A stretch of DNA of 33,998 bases from Bacteroidota bacterium (GTDB taxonomy: Bacteria; Bacteroidota; Bacteroidia; Bacteroidales; GCA-2711565). Made by a program: the position numbers and the translations under genes. Every line of letters begins with the position of its first letter. Positions within the stretch are counted from its first letter, which is position 1. The stretch lies in the NCBI GenBank assembly GCA_018816945.1, contig JAHIVC010000008.1:1-33998 (forward strand). Reading direction: 5' to 3'. Shown here in pieces: positions 8,833 to 18,093 of the stretch. The notes beneath the pieces were generated by a model. The model did not search any database, had not been told where the DNA came from, and saw only the letters and a list, made by a program, of their open reading frames with translations.

Positions 8833-11136
8833 TTGAAAGATATTTTAGAAGAACTGAACGATGTACAGCGGGAGGCCGTGGAGGCCACGGAGGGAGCAGT
8901 GATGGTAATTGCCGGGGCCGGTTCGGGTAAAACACGTGTACTTACTTATAAAGTGGCCCATCTGTTAAATAAAGGTGTCGATCCGTTTAACGTGCTTGCC
9001 CTTACTTTTACCAATAAAGCTGCCCGCGAAATGAAGGAGCGTATCCTTAAACTCGTCGGGAGCAAGGAAGCCATGAATGTTTGGATGGGTACTTTTCACT
9101 CCATTTTTGCGCGTATTTTAAGAATAGAGGGCCATCGTTTGGGTTATCCTTCAAATTTTACCATTTACGATACGGATGATACCAAAAGACTGATCAAAGC
9201 AATTATCAAGGAACAAAACCTCGATGATAAAGCCTATCCTCCAAATTATGTTTTGGGCCGGATTTCAGGAGCCAAAACCAATTTGATTTCACCTGTTGAT
9301 TATAATCAGAATTTTGAGATTAAGAATGCGGATAAATCGGCGGGCAAACCAATGATCGGCGACATTTATACCATCTATAATGCCCGTCTGAAAAGGGCAG
9401 ATGCCATGGATTTCGACGATCTGCTTTTCAACACCAATGTTTTGTTTCGCGATTTTGAGGATGCTTTATACAAGTATCAGCAAAAGTTTAAATACATCCT
9501 GGTTGATGAGTACCAGGATACCAACTATTCGCAATACCTGATCATTAAAAAACTGGCTGCCAACAACGAAAATATTTGTGTGGTGGGCGATGATGCCCAA
9601 AGTATTTATGCGTTCAGGGGAGCAAATATTCAAAACATTTTAAATTTTAAAACAGATTATCCCGATCTTAAAGTTTTTAAGCTTGAACAAAACTACCGTT
9701 CCACCAAAATCATTGTAAAAGCAGCGAATAGCGTGATTGCATCTAACAAGGATCAGATCGAAAAAAAGGTTTGGACGGAAAACGATGAAGGCAAACAAAT
9801 CAAATTGTTAAGGGCGTCGACCGATAGTGAAGAAGGCATTTTAGTTGCCAATGCAATTTTCGAAAGCAAAATGAACTTCCAGCTTCCGAACGAAGCCTTC
9901 GCGATTTTGTACCGCACCAATGCACAATCACGGGTAATGGAAGAAGCACTCAGGAAATCAAACATCCCCTATCGGATTTTCGGCGGTCTCTCATTTTATA
10001 AACGAAAAGAAATAAAAGATTTACTCGCTTATTTCCGTTTGGTGCTAAATCCGAACGACGAGGAAGCACTTGTCCGGATCATCAATTATCCGGCCAGGGG
10101 AATTGGAAATACCACGCTCGAAAAAATTACGGTCGCGTCAGGTGAATCAGGGAAAAGTTTGTGGAACATTGTTGAAAATGCCGCGGCTTACAACTTGTCT
10201 TTAAATTCAGGAACGCTAAGTAAATTGAATGATTTTGCGACCATGATCAAGAGTTTTGCGTTGCAACTTCGCACAAAGGATGCTTACGATCTTGCCAAAT
10301 TGATTGCAAATTCATCCGGTATTTTTAAAGATTTGTTTCAGGATAAAAGTCCTGAAGGCGTAAGCCGTTATGAGAATATCGAAGAGCTTTTGAACGCCAT
10401 CAAAGAGTTTACCGAAACAGAACTGACCGAAGAGCAAATCGAAGAGCGTGAAGGGAACATGACCCGAGGTTTGGACGAGTTTATGCAGGATGTAGCATTG
10501 CTTACCGATGCCGACACCAAGGATAAAGATGGCACCGATTATGTTTCGCTCATGACGATTCATGCAGCCAAAGGACTTGAGTTCCCTTATATTTTCATCG
10601 TTGGTTTGGAAGAAAATCTTTTCCCGTCAATCCAATCATTAAATACCAGAGCCGATCTGGAAGAAGAGCGTCGGCTTTTTTATGTTGCATTAACCCGTGC
10701 CGAGAAACAACTCTACCTCTCTTACTCGGAAAGCCGTTATAAATGGGGCAATTTAAGCATGTGCGAACCCAGTCGTTTTATTGAAGAAATTCCGGTCGAA
10801 TTTATTGACTTGCCAAAACGAGCCACCATATTTGGAGCAAAAATCGGATTTGACGATGATATCCGGAAAAAGCAGGCGACTCAAACGCTAACAGGATCAC
10901 AACAGAAGAATTTCAAGAAGATCAGCAGTATTTCAGCTACCTCATCCGAACAGCCCTTTGACCCATCGGTAATGGAGAAATTACAGGCAGGAATGGAAGT
11001 AGAGCATGCCAAATTTGGGAAGGGAAAAGTGATAGCCGTTGAAGGCGATGCCTCGAATAAAAAAGCGACCGTATTTTTTGCCGGAGTTGGACAAAAACAA
11101 TTATTGCTCAAATTTGCAAAGCTGAAAATTCTCTGA
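8833..11136 (+). CDS. uvrD: UvrD/PcrA-type superfamily 1A DNA helicase
   Basis: About 767 aa from a TTG start at 8833 (KDILEELNDVQREAV). The frame stays open to a TTG at 8812, but that codon lies inside the promoter -7 box. The enzyme is an ATP-driven 3'-5' helicase of DNA repair and replication-fork maintenance. SF1 motifs, numbered from 8833: Q motif (residues 8-13), Walker A GAGSGKTR (Lys33), Ia TFTNKAAREMKER, II LVDEYQDTN (Asp225, Glu226), III VVGDDAQSIYAFRG (Gln256), IV EQNYRST, V TIHAAKGLEFPYIF and VI RRLFYVALTRAEK. A Tudor-like PcrA C-terminal domain follows (EHAKFGKGKVIAVEG). All key residues are present and the length is normal. UvrD and PcrA cannot be told apart by sight; the C-terminus is more PcrA-like. 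Confidence 0.96.
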   Translation: MKDILEELNDVQREAVEATEGAVMVIAGAGSGKTRVLTYKVAHLLNKGVDPFNVLALTFTNKAAREMKERILKLVGSKEAMNVWMGTFHSIFARILRIEGHRLGYPSNFTIYDTDDTKRLIKAIIKEQNLDDKAYPPNYVLGRISGAKTNLISPVDYNQNFEIKNADKSAGKPMIGDIYTIYNARLKRADAMDFDDLLFNTNVLFRDFEDALYKYQQKFKYILVDEYQDTNYSQYLIIKKLAANNENICVVGDDAQSIYAFRGANIQNILNFKTDYPDLKVFKLEQNYRSTKIIVKAANSVIASNKDQIEKKVWTENDEGKQIKLLRASTDSEEGILVANAIFESKMNFQLPNEAFAILYRTNAQSRVMEEALRKSNIPYRIFGGLSFYKRKEIKDLLAYFRLVLNPNDEEALVRIINYPARGIGNTTLEKITVASGESGKSLWNIVENAAAYNLSLNSGTLSKLNDFATMIKSFALQLRTKDAYDLAKLIANSSGIFKDLFQDKSPEGVSRYENIEELLNAIKEFTETELTEEQIEEREGNMTRGLDEFMQDVALLTDADTKDKDGTDYVSLMTIHAAKGLEFPYIFIVGLEENLFPSIQSLNTRADLEEERRLFYVALTRAEKQLYLSYSESRYKWGNLSMCEPSRFIEEIPVEFIDLPKRATIFGAKIGFDDDIRKKQATQTLTGSQQKNFKKISSISATSSEQPFDPSVMEKLQAGMEVEHAKFGKGKVIAVEGDASNKKATVFFAGVGQKQLLLKFAKLKIL

Positions 11137-11227
11137 TTTCTAAAATAAGTCATACATTTGAAGCTACGTAAAGGATTTTAGATCAGCAATAAAATTTACA
11201 AAATATAAAATATTTCAAAATATTGTT

Positions 11228-11235
11228 TATCTTTG
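11228..11235 (+). promoter_or_regulatory. -7 box upstream of DUF4290-murA
   Basis: TATCTTTG followed by CATC is a typical Bacteroidetes -7 context. No good TTG -33 word lies 17-23 nt upstream. It predicts a leader of about 100 nt before the ATG at 11341, containing the small palindrome TGTGCACA (11252-11259). Confidence 0.5.
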
Positions 11236-11340
11236 CATCAACTATTACCTGTGTGCACAACCAGAAACCCCAAATTATTAATATTGCCTTTATAAAAATT
11301 GAAATATCAATAAGCCTAATCGACTTTATAACTTAACATC

Positions 11341-12000
11341 ATGATAGACTACAACACTACAAGAAACAAACTGGTTATTTCGGAATACGGAAGAAATACT
11401 CAGAAAATGATTGAATATATAGTAACAATTGAAGATCGCGAACAAAGAACGAATGCGTGCAATGTTATTATAAATGTAATGGCTCAGATGAATGCGCATG
11501 TAAAGGAAACGGTTGATTTTGAACAAAAATTATGGGATCATCTTCACATTATTTCAGGTTTCAGCTTAGATGTAGATTCACCTTATCCTGTACCTTCGAA
11601 GCAAGAAATTGAAGCCAGACCTGAAAGAATTCCTTATCAGGAAAACAATATAAAGTACAAACATTACGGGAAAAACACGGAAAATATTATTGAGAAAGCA
11701 ATAGAACTTGAAGATGGCCCCGAAAAAGAAGCATTTATTCAAACCATTGCCAATCATTTAAAAAAATCATATTTAAACTGGAACCGTGATTCTGTAAATG
11801 ATGAACTAATTATTCAGCATTTAGAAGTGCTGTCGGGTGGTAAATTAAAACTGCCCGAAAATTTCCGGCTCATAAGTACGGGTGATGTAGTTCCCCGTCC
11901 GGTTTCAAAAAAGAAAAAATTTGTTGGTCGCCGACCGGCAAAAGAATCATACTCAAACGGAGGTGGATTCAAACCAAAACACCGAACAAATCCAACCTAA
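11341..12000 (+). CDS. DUF4290 family protein
   Basis: 219 aa, no signal peptide or membrane segment, so cytoplasmic. The N-terminus (DYNTTRNKLVISEYGRNTQK) and the helical body match DUF4290, a family I know only from Bacteroidota. Function is unknown. An internal duplication is visible: EYGRNTQKMIEYIVTIED near residue 15 resembles HYGKNTENIIEKAIELED near residue 102, each followed by a related helical stretch. The C-terminal tail is basic and Lys/Arg/Gly-rich (KKKKFVGRRPAKE), possibly nucleic-acid binding (inference). It is followed after 15 nt by murA, so co-transcription is likely. Confidence 0.9.
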   Translation: MIDYNTTRNKLVISEYGRNTQKMIEYIVTIEDREQRTNACNVIINVMAQMNAHVKETVDFEQKLWDHLHIISGFSLDVDSPYPVPSKQEIEARPERIPYQENNIKYKHYGKNTENIIEKAIELEDGPEKEAFIQTIANHLKKSYLNWNRDSVNDELIIQHLEVLSGGKLKLPENFRLISTGDVVPRPVSKKKKFVGRRPAKESYSNGGGFKPKHRTNPT

Positions 12001-12015
12001 AAACCCCTGCAAACT

Positions 12016-13323
12016 TTGAGCTCATTTGAAATCATAGGAGGTCAGAAATTACATGGGGAAATTACCCCGCAAGGCGCAAAAAATGAAGCCCTACAAATTA
12101 TTTGCGCCACCCTGCTCACTCCTGAAAAAATCACGGTACATAATGTTCCCGACATCCGCGATGTAAATAAGCTGATTGAATTATTGGCATACATTGGTGT
12201 AGAAATTACCCGCCTTGCTGAAGGATCTTATTCATTTCAGGCTAAAAATATCGATCTTGAACTTTTAAAAACCGAAGAATACAAAATCAAAGCCGCCAGT
12301 TTACGTGGCTCGATCATGATCCTTGGTCCTTTGGTTGCGCGTTTTGGCAAAGCTTATATCCCGCAACCGGGAGGCGACAAAATAGGTCGTCGCCGACTTG
12401 ATACCCATTTCTTCGGTTTACAAGCACTCGGTGCAAAATTTTCGTACGAGCCTAAAGAAAATTTTTACCGAATTGAAGCTGAAAGACTTCTGGGTACTTA
12501 TATGTTATTAGACGAAGCTTCGGTTACAGGAACTGCAAATATTCTGATGGCAGCAACGCTGGCCCATGGTCAAACCACCATTTTTAATGCTGCTTGCGAA
12601 CCCTACATTCTGCAACTAACAAAGATGCTCGTTAGAATGGGTGCTAAAATCAGTGGTGTCGGCTCCAATTTATTGGTAATTGATGGCGTTGAAAATTTGG
12701 GTGCATGCGAGCACCGCATGATGGCAGATATGATCGAGGTAGGAAGTTTCATTGGGCTTGCAGCCATGACGCAGTCGGAACTTACAATTAAAGATATTGA
12801 CTACGAAGCCTTAGGTCTCATTCCTGAGATGTTCAGAAGAATGGGCATCAGAATTGAAAAAAGAGGGAATGATATTTATATCCCCGAACACAAAGAATAC
12901 GAAATTGAAACTTTCATTGACGGGTCAATTATGACCATCGCTGATGCACCGTGGCCGGGGTTTACTCCCGATTTGATCAGTATCATGCTCGTGATTGCAA
13001 TCCAGGCGAAAGGAAGTGTACTCATCCATCAAAAGATGTTTGAGAGCAGGTTGTTTTTTGTTGATAAACTCATTGACATGGGCGCACGGATCATTTTATG
13101 CGATCCACACCGCGCCACAGTAATTGGATTGAACCGTGAACATGCACTTCGGGGCATCTCCATGACCTCCCCTGATATCAGGGCCGGTGTTGCGCTTCTC
13201 ATTGCAGCATTATCGGCTGAAGGAAAAAGTGAAATTCATAACATCGAACAAATTGATCGTGGTTATCAAAATATTGATCTCCGATTACAGAAACTGGGTG
13301 CTAAAATTCAACGTATTGATTAA
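12016..13323 (+). CDS. murA: UDP-N-acetylglucosamine 1-carboxyvinyltransferase
   Basis: 435 aa, starting at TTG 12016 (MSSFEIIGGQKLHGEI). It transfers enolpyruvate from PEP to UDP-GlcNAc, the first committed step of peptidoglycan synthesis in the cytoplasm. Seen: PQGAKNEA with the PEP-binding Lys22, the loop PGGDKIGRRRLDTH at about 118-131, and the conserved ATLAHGQTTI, DYEALGLIPEM, PWPGFTPDL and SPDIRAGVAL segments. The loop has Asp121 (codon GAC 12376-12378) where most MurA proteins have the Cys115 that fosfomycin alkylates. Asp at this site is active and is known to give fosfomycin insensitivity in other taxa. Length and remaining motifs are normal, so this is the working MurA. It sits directly behind the DUF4290 gene. 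Confidence 0.96.
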   Translation: MSSFEIIGGQKLHGEITPQGAKNEALQIICATLLTPEKITVHNVPDIRDVNKLIELLAYIGVEITRLAEGSYSFQAKNIDLELLKTEEYKIKAASLRGSIMILGPLVARFGKAYIPQPGGDKIGRRRLDTHFFGLQALGAKFSYEPKENFYRIEAERLLGTYMLLDEASVTGTANILMAATLAHGQTTIFNAACEPYILQLTKMLVRMGAKISGVGSNLLVIDGVENLGACEHRMMADMIEVGSFIGLAAMTQSELTIKDIDYEALGLIPEMFRRMGIRIEKRGNDIYIPEHKEYEIETFIDGSIMTIADAPWPGFTPDLISIMLVIAIQAKGSVLIHQKMFESRLFFVDKLIDMGARIILCDPHRATVIGLNREHALRGISMTSPDIRAGVALLIAALSAEGKSEIHNIEQIDRGYQNIDLRLQKLGAKIQRID

Positions 13324-13466
13324 TCCCATGCAATTTTTGCCACAATTTCATAATCTGTTTTATCGATTCAAAATTTTATGACAATTTGTCCTAGTAACAG
13401 GCTTGGCAAATAAATTGCTATGCTTAAACACTAAACTATTCATTCAATATTCAATTATACATAGTA

Positions 13467-14075
13467 ATGGTAACAGAATCAAATAATAATCGGGAAGATA
13501 TTAATATAGAAAAGAAAGCTGAAGAAACTCAGGAAGAAGGCACGTTGCATGATGTTGATGGTGAAATTGAAGATTCGGCAGAGAAACACAAGAAAAAAAA
13601 ATCCCGCAAAGAAAGAAAAGAGTCGGAAGAACTCGAAGAATTGAAGATTAAAAATGCTGAGTTGAACGATAAGTTTTTACGCTTGTTTTCAGAGTTTGAC
13701 AATTTCCGTAAACGAACACTCAGGGAAAGAATTGAGTTAACAAAAACTGCTTCTACGGAAATTATCATCGCATTATTACCCGTGATGGATGATTTTGATC
13801 GTGCCTTTAAGGCCCTTGAGGATACCGATAACAAGGACAATTTTAAAGAAGGTATAATCTTGATTCACAATAAATTTAAAACTGCTTTAACAGCAAAAGG
13901 CTTACAGGTTATGAAATCAATAGGTGAAACTTTTGATACCGATTTCCATGAAGCAATTACAGAAATACCCGCCCCTGACAAGAGCATGAAGGGCAAAATT
14001 ATTGATGAAGTTGAGAAAGGCTATTTGCTCGGCGACAAAGTAATCAGATACGCTAAAGTAGTAGTGGGTAGCTAA
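13467..14075 (+). CDS. grpE: GrpE, nucleotide exchange factor of DnaK
   Basis: 202 aa, cytoplasmic. It exchanges ADP on DnaK in the chaperone cycle. The N-terminal 60 residues are highly charged and low complexity (Lys/Glu-rich), followed by the long coiled-coil helix with RLFSEFDNFRKRTLRER at about residues 71-87. The C-terminal beta-domain has DTDFHEAITEIPAPD and a GYLLGDKVIRYAKVVV end. dnaJ follows after 38 nt, the usual Bacteroidota order. The 143-nt upstream gap shows no CIRCE element and no clear TAnnTTTG box; a palindrome GACAATTTGTC lies at 13380-13390. Confidence 0.95.
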   Translation: MVTESNNNREDINIEKKAEETQEEGTLHDVDGEIEDSAEKHKKKKSRKERKESEELEELKIKNAELNDKFLRLFSEFDNFRKRTLRERIELTKTASTEIIIALLPVMDDFDRAFKALEDTDNKDNFKEGIILIHNKFKTALTAKGLQVMKSIGETFDTDFHEAITEIPAPDKSMKGKIIDEVEKGYLLGDKVIRYAKVVVGS

Positions 14076-14113
14076 TTTAAACTATTTTTACACCGCTTGT
14101 AATTCAAATTTGG

Positions 14114-15268
14114 ATGTCGAAAAGAGATTATTACGAAATATTAGAAGTTTCAAAAGATGCTACTGAAGCTGAAATCAAAAAGGCTTACCGGCAGCAAGCT
14201 ATAAAATACCATCCTGATAAAAATCAGGATGATCCTAAGGCCGAAGATAAATTCAAAGAAGCGGCAGAAGCTTACGAAGTATTAAGTAATCCGGATAAAA
14301 AAAGCAGATACGACCGATATGGACATGCCGGAGTAGGTGGCGCAGCCGGTAATGGTTATGGCGGTGGCATGAGCATGGATGATATCTTTAGCAATTTCGG
14401 GGATATTTTTGGATCGGCTTTTGGAGGTGGATTTAGTGGATTTGGCGGCAATACCCGAAGAAGAAGAGTAAATAAAGGATCCAACCTTCGGGTAAAAGTA
14501 AAACTCACACTTGAAGAAATCGCCAATGGCATTGAAAAAACCATCAAGGTTAACAAATATGTAAAATGTAATACTTGCTCAGGTTCAGGAGCAGAAGGTG
14601 GTGCATCACATTCTACATGTACAACTTGTGGAGGCAGTGGTCAGGTAACCCGGATTACAAATACATTTCTGGGACAAATGCAAACCTCCTCTACCTGTCC
14701 TCATTGCGGTGGCGAAGGTCAGGTTATAAAAAACATTTGTCATACCTGCGCCGGAAATGGCATTGTAAAAGGTGATGATGTCATTAAAATTAATATTCCT
14801 GCAGGTGTTACCGAAGGCATGCAACTGTCGGTTAGTGGAAAAGGAAATGCCGGTGCCCGAAATGGGGTTCCCGGCGACATGATTATTTTAATTGAAGAAA
14901 TCATACATCCTGAATTAATCAGGGACGGATCGAACATCATTTACGATAAATACATTAGTATTTCTGAAGCTGCACTAGGCACAAGCGTTGAAATTCCAAC
15001 CATTAGCGGTAAAGCCAGAATAAAAATCACACCCGGCACCCAATCGGGAAGCATACTCCGATTAAAAGGAAAAGGCCTTCCAAATGTAAATTCATACGGA
15101 AAGGGAGACATGCTGATCAACATCAGTGTTTGGACACCCAAAGATTTGAGCAAAGAAGAAAAGAAGATCCTTGAATCTTTGTCAAATTCAGAAAACTTTA
15201 TCCCAAAGCCAAGCAGTAAAGACAAAAGTTTCTTTATTCGAATGAAGGAATATTTTGAGGGATACTAA
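14114..15268 (+). CDS. dnaJ: Chaperone DnaJ
   Basis: 384 aa, a full-length type I J-protein that stimulates DnaK ATPase and delivers clients. The J domain (1-70) carries HPD at 33-35. A Gly/Phe-rich linker spans about 71-112. The zinc domain (152-216) has four CxxCxGxG-type repeats: [24 protein letters not shown] and CHTCAGNG (the last two end GGEG and AGNG). The C-terminal client-binding domains follow. All zinc cysteines are present. It probably shares an operon with grpE. dnaK is not in the window. Confidence 0.97.
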   Translation: MSKRDYYEILEVSKDATEAEIKKAYRQQAIKYHPDKNQDDPKAEDKFKEAAEAYEVLSNPDKKSRYDRYGHAGVGGAAGNGYGGGMSMDDIFSNFGDIFGSAFGGGFSGFGGNTRRRRVNKGSNLRVKVKLTLEEIANGIEKTIKVNKYVKCNTCSGSGAEGGASHSTCTTCGGSGQVTRITNTFLGQMQTSSTCPHCGGEGQVIKNICHTCAGNGIVKGDDVIKINIPAGVTEGMQLSVSGKGNAGARNGVPGDMIILIEEIIHPELIRDGSNIIYDKYISISEAALGTSVEIPTISGKARIKITPGTQSGSILRLKGKGLPNVNSYGKGDMLINISVWTPKDLSKEEKKILESLSNSENFIPKPSSKDKSFFIRMKEYFEGY

Positions 15269-15403
15269 GTCGCTGATACAATTATGCCCTCAAGACTTTA
15301 GTATTACTGCTCTGGAAAGCACTTCCTAAAAAGTGTGTAAGTGTATATAGCAATGATAATAACTATTTGAAATTGAATTAATTCTTGATCTTGTTTTCAG
15401 TGT

Positions 15404-16327
15404 TCATTTTGTTACGAGTTCTAACTTTTTCAGAATGATTGATTTATTGAATGCTTCCAAATCCTTTTTGTCCATGATTTGCCCATGACCACCAATAATG
15501 ATATCAATCTCATCATCTCGATTTTTGATCCAATCCATCACATAAACCCATCGTTGTGCGTCTTTTTCACTTACTTCATAAACAGATGGCCTTCCTCCCG
15601 GAAAAAAAAGATCGCCACTCATCAGTATTTTTGCTTCCGGGATATGGATAAAAATGTCACTATTTGAATGTGCTTTCCCGAAATAAATTAAATTGAAAGT
15701 AGCATCGCCCATAAAAATACTCAGGCTGTCAGTAAAAGTAACATTGGGATTTGTGATTACCTGACCGTCTAATAAATCATTATAGGCACTCTGATACCTT
15801 ACTTTTTGACAGAAAACACTTTTCCATTCATCCGATCCGGGCTCACAGTTCTTAAGTTCAGAATCGTATTCTTCAACGATTTTAAGAAGACGGGGTTTGA
15901 TTTTCTCAGGATCTTTCCACTGATTCGAAATTTCCGACAAACAGTTTTCATGGCCCACTATAATGGCATTGGAAAAAACCTGATTGCCCCCTATGTGATC
16001 GGGATGCGAATGAGTATTGATTAAATAGGCAAAATCATTTCTGTCAAACTCCCTTTCTATGACTTTCTTATATTTCTCTGTTAAGGAATTTGAAATTCCG
16101 GCATCCACCACAACGATTCCTTTTTGAGTAGCTATTGCCGTTATGGCATCGTATCCCATTGTTATAATCAAAACATTTTCACTTATTTTATGAACTTTGA
16201 TAAAATCCTCTATTTCGCTAACCATTGAATCATTCTGATCTGCATCCCTGAAAGACAAAACCAAAAAGAACGAAATAGAGAAGAGTGTTAAAATGATTGA
16301 CCTATAAGTGAGATTTCTTATTTTCAT
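15404..16327 (-). CDS. Exported metallo-beta-lactamase-fold hydrolase
   Basis: 307 aa. An N-terminal hydrophobic stretch (about residues 10-26) acts as signal peptide or anchor. The binuclear metal site is complete: NTHSHPDHIGG (His106, His108, Asp110, His111), GKAHSNSD (His220), SGDLFF (Asp239) and GGHG (His281). This pattern fits class B3-like, glyoxalase-II-like and related MBL hydrolases. The substrate cannot be told from sequence, so it should not be read as antibiotic resistance. An insert of about 75 residues between His111 and His220 contains two Cys (161, 173). It is the last gene of the long minus-strand run and starts 72 nt after the FISUMP gene, a gap large enough for its own promoter although none is clear. 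Confidence 0.85.
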   Translation of the reverse strand: MKIRNLTYRSIILTLFSISFFLVLSFRDADQNDSMVSEIEDFIKVHKISENVLIITMGYDAITAIATQKGIVVVDAGISNSLTEKYKKVIEREFDRNDFAYLINTHSHPDHIGGNQVFSNAIIVGHENCLSEISNQWKDPEKIKPRLLKIVEEYDSELKNCEPGSDEWKSVFCQKVRYQSAYNDLLDGQVITNPNVTFTDSLSIFMGDATFNLIYFGKAHSNSDIFIHIPEAKILMSGDLFFPGGRPSVYEVSEKDAQRWVYVMDWIKNRDDEIDIIIGGHGQIMDKKDLEAFNKSIILKKLELVTK

Positions 16328-16399
16328 TTTACTTATGTTTATAATTATTCTTTGGGTCTTATTCTTTCATCTATTTTTAAGGTTGAAAAAAAACTTTAA

Positions 16400-17110
16400 T
16401 TATCTATCCCTGATACAACGGACAGAAAAACCAAAGGTTTTGTCATGGGTATAGCGCATCATTTGATCAAATGCGTAGATCAAGCTCCGATAAATGGCTT
16501 TACCATCATTTATTGTATCTTCATCACTGGTCCACCAAAAGCCATTAAATCCCATGATAAAAAAACGTCCGTCTCCACTAAGGCGCTCCCCGCCAGGAAG
16601 TGCCTTAAACCCAAAACGATCCAGTCCATTTACGTCCCTGTCCCATCCCGAACTAGCTTTTACAGCAAGTGCAACATCGAATCCCCGCAGCCCCGTTTTA
16701 TTCCAAATTTCATCACCAATTGCATATTCATTATCGACATAACCTTCCAGGTATTTCCATTCTTCATCTGAGGGTACCCGCCAGCCATCAGGACACAATT
16801 TGGCTGTGTTTACAGCATACCAATTATAAAGTGCTCCGTATATCGCCACATTATATTCATCATTATTGTACCAACAGTAGGCTCCGCTGTTTAATTTAGT
16901 CCAGTTAATGTTTCCAGTAATATTGGGTATTTTGATTCCGTTATTATAAGTAGTGGTTTTCAGGTCTTCGGCCATCCATTCGTACTTTCCAATAGTAATA
17001 GTATGATAAACATTGCCATCAATGTCTGTAACAATGTTTTTTCCAGGTTTCTGAGCCTTAAGTGAAAACACGCTTAAGAAAAGATAAAAAAGTATATAAA
17101 ATTTACTCAT
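16400..17110 (-). CDS. Secreted FISUMP-domain protein
   Basis: 236 aa. A Sec signal ends at about residue 20 (SLKAQ). The body matches the FISUMP domain (Fibrobacter succinogenes major paralogous domain): DIDGNVYHTITIG, WMAEDLKTT, YGALYNWYAVN, CPDGWRVPSDEEW, LPGGERL, FWWTSDE and the terminal FSVRCIRD. Domains of this kind are common on Bacteroidota and Fibrobacter surface proteins; their function is not established. The fold is C-type-lectin/sulfatase-modifying-factor-like, so a binding role is possible (inference). Its ATG overlaps the stop of the upstream PD40 lipoprotein gene by 4 nt (ATGA), implying translational coupling. Confidence 0.87.
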   Translation of the reverse strand: MSKFYILFYLFLSVFSLKAQKPGKNIVTDIDGNVYHTITIGKYEWMAEDLKTTTYNNGIKIPNITGNINWTKLNSGAYCWYNNDEYNVAIYGALYNWYAVNTAKLCPDGWRVPSDEEWKYLEGYVDNEYAIGDEIWNKTGLRGFDVALAVKASSGWDRDVNGLDRFGFKALPGGERLSGDGRFFIMGFNGFWWTSDEDTINDGKAIYRSLIYAFDQMMRYTHDKTFGFSVRCIRDR

Positions 17111-18087
17111 TCCAATTGTTCAATTATTTTAGGCGATACCCAATATATTGTTCCGTCACCATTTTCAGGTGAATTTAGTAAACTTAATATTTCAATAAAA
17201 TTTTTATTTTTTAGAGATATTTCAATTGGTCTGAAACTCACAAAGAAAAGTTGTTTCTGATCTGGGGACAATGTTGGAATGGCATCTCCATAAAGAGAAT
17301 TAATCTTTTCTCCCGCATTTATAGCATCTATCCAATTTCCAGATGAGTCTTTTGTAGAGTAATAAATATCCATACTTCCAAAACTTTTAGGTCGATCGGA
17401 CGAAAACCAAAGAACCGATTCATCTGGAGAAACCCAGGGACCAATTTCAGGATATATTGAATTTATTGCTTCACTTAGCTTTTCAGGTTGGGTATAATTT
17501 CCATAAATCAAGAGAGACAGGTATATATCTATACCCGCTTCATCGTGATCTTGAAAGTATAAATTGCCATTTGCAGATATTGAGGGATTGTATTCATTTG
17601 TTTCATCATTTACAGGAAATGGCAATGGTTCAGGAGTACTCCATCCATTGGCGTTTTTATATACCTTCCAGATGTTGAAGTCACCAACTTCAGCTGTATC
17701 GCCTGGTAAAGGACGATTAGAGCAGAAGAGCAGATATTTCCCGTCGGGCGTTGGAGATGGTGCAAAATCAGAATAATATCCCGAAAAAGTTGCTACTTCT
17801 GGCTTCGACCATTGCATGTTATCTCTTTTCCTTGATATAATTATGTGTTGTTTTCGGTATTTGTCAGCAACAACATAAAATAGCTCCGAGTAGTCGGGCA
17901 TAAATGTAAGGTGGTGCTCATGGTTTCCGAAAGAGATTATTCCGGGGGCGAAAACCTCAGGAAGAGTATCATTAGGTTTTTGTCCAAAATAGAAATCAAT
18001 TTCATTTGGATTATTACCGTGTGGAGTGCAGCTTAATAGCATAAAGACTAATGCGGCACATTCTAATTTATAAAACTTAAAAAACAT
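17107..18087 (-). CDS. PD40 beta-propeller lipoprotein (array copy 1)
   Basis: 326 aa. A lipoprotein signal ends in LLSC (Cys20); it is the only array copy with a clear lipobox. The shared N-terminal signature appears as FGQKPNDTLPEVFAPGIIS, with the usual PPG replaced by ND. Five or six PD40-type blades follow (TPDGKYLLFCSNRP, PSISANGNLYFQ, VSPDESVLWFSSDRP, LSPDQKQLFFVS). It ends with IYWVSPKIIEQL, where VDA has become VSP. It is the most divergent copy. It lies 6 nt after the isochorismatase-fold gene and overlaps the FISUMP gene by 4 nt. No catalytic motif is visible; propellers of this type usually bind ligands or partner proteins. Confidence 0.85.
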   Translation of the reverse strand: MFFKFYKLECAALVFMLLSCTPHGNNPNEIDFYFGQKPNDTLPEVFAPGIISFGNHEHHLTFMPDYSELFYVVADKYRKQHIIISRKRDNMQWSKPEVATFSGYYSDFAPSPTPDGKYLLFCSNRPLPGDTAEVGDFNIWKVYKNANGWSTPEPLPFPVNDETNEYNPSISANGNLYFQDHDEAGIDIYLSLLIYGNYTQPEKLSEAINSIYPEIGPWVSPDESVLWFSSDRPKSFGSMDIYYSTKDSSGNWIDAINAGEKINSLYGDAIPTLSPDQKQLFFVSFRPIEISLKNKNFIEILSLLNSPENGDGTIYWVSPKIIEQLE

Positions 18088-18093
18088 AACTAA

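Noticed and set aside
12016-13323. murA as an inactive paralogue because the Cys is missing
   Set aside because: Asp at this position is a known active variant and the other motifs, including Lys22, are intact.
13324-13466. CIRCE or other heat-shock operator before grpE
   Set aside because: No TTAGCACTC-N9-GAGTGCTAA-like repeat; only a short palindrome GACAATTTGTC at 13380-13390.
15269-15403. Terminator between the convergent dnaJ and MBL genes
   Set aside because: The best stem (CACTT/AAGTG near 15320-15335) is only 5 bp and has no T-run.
15404-16327. Calling the MBL proteins beta-lactamases
   Set aside because: The fold and metal site alone do not set the substrate; the sequences do not show a clear match to known B1, B2 or B3 lactamases.
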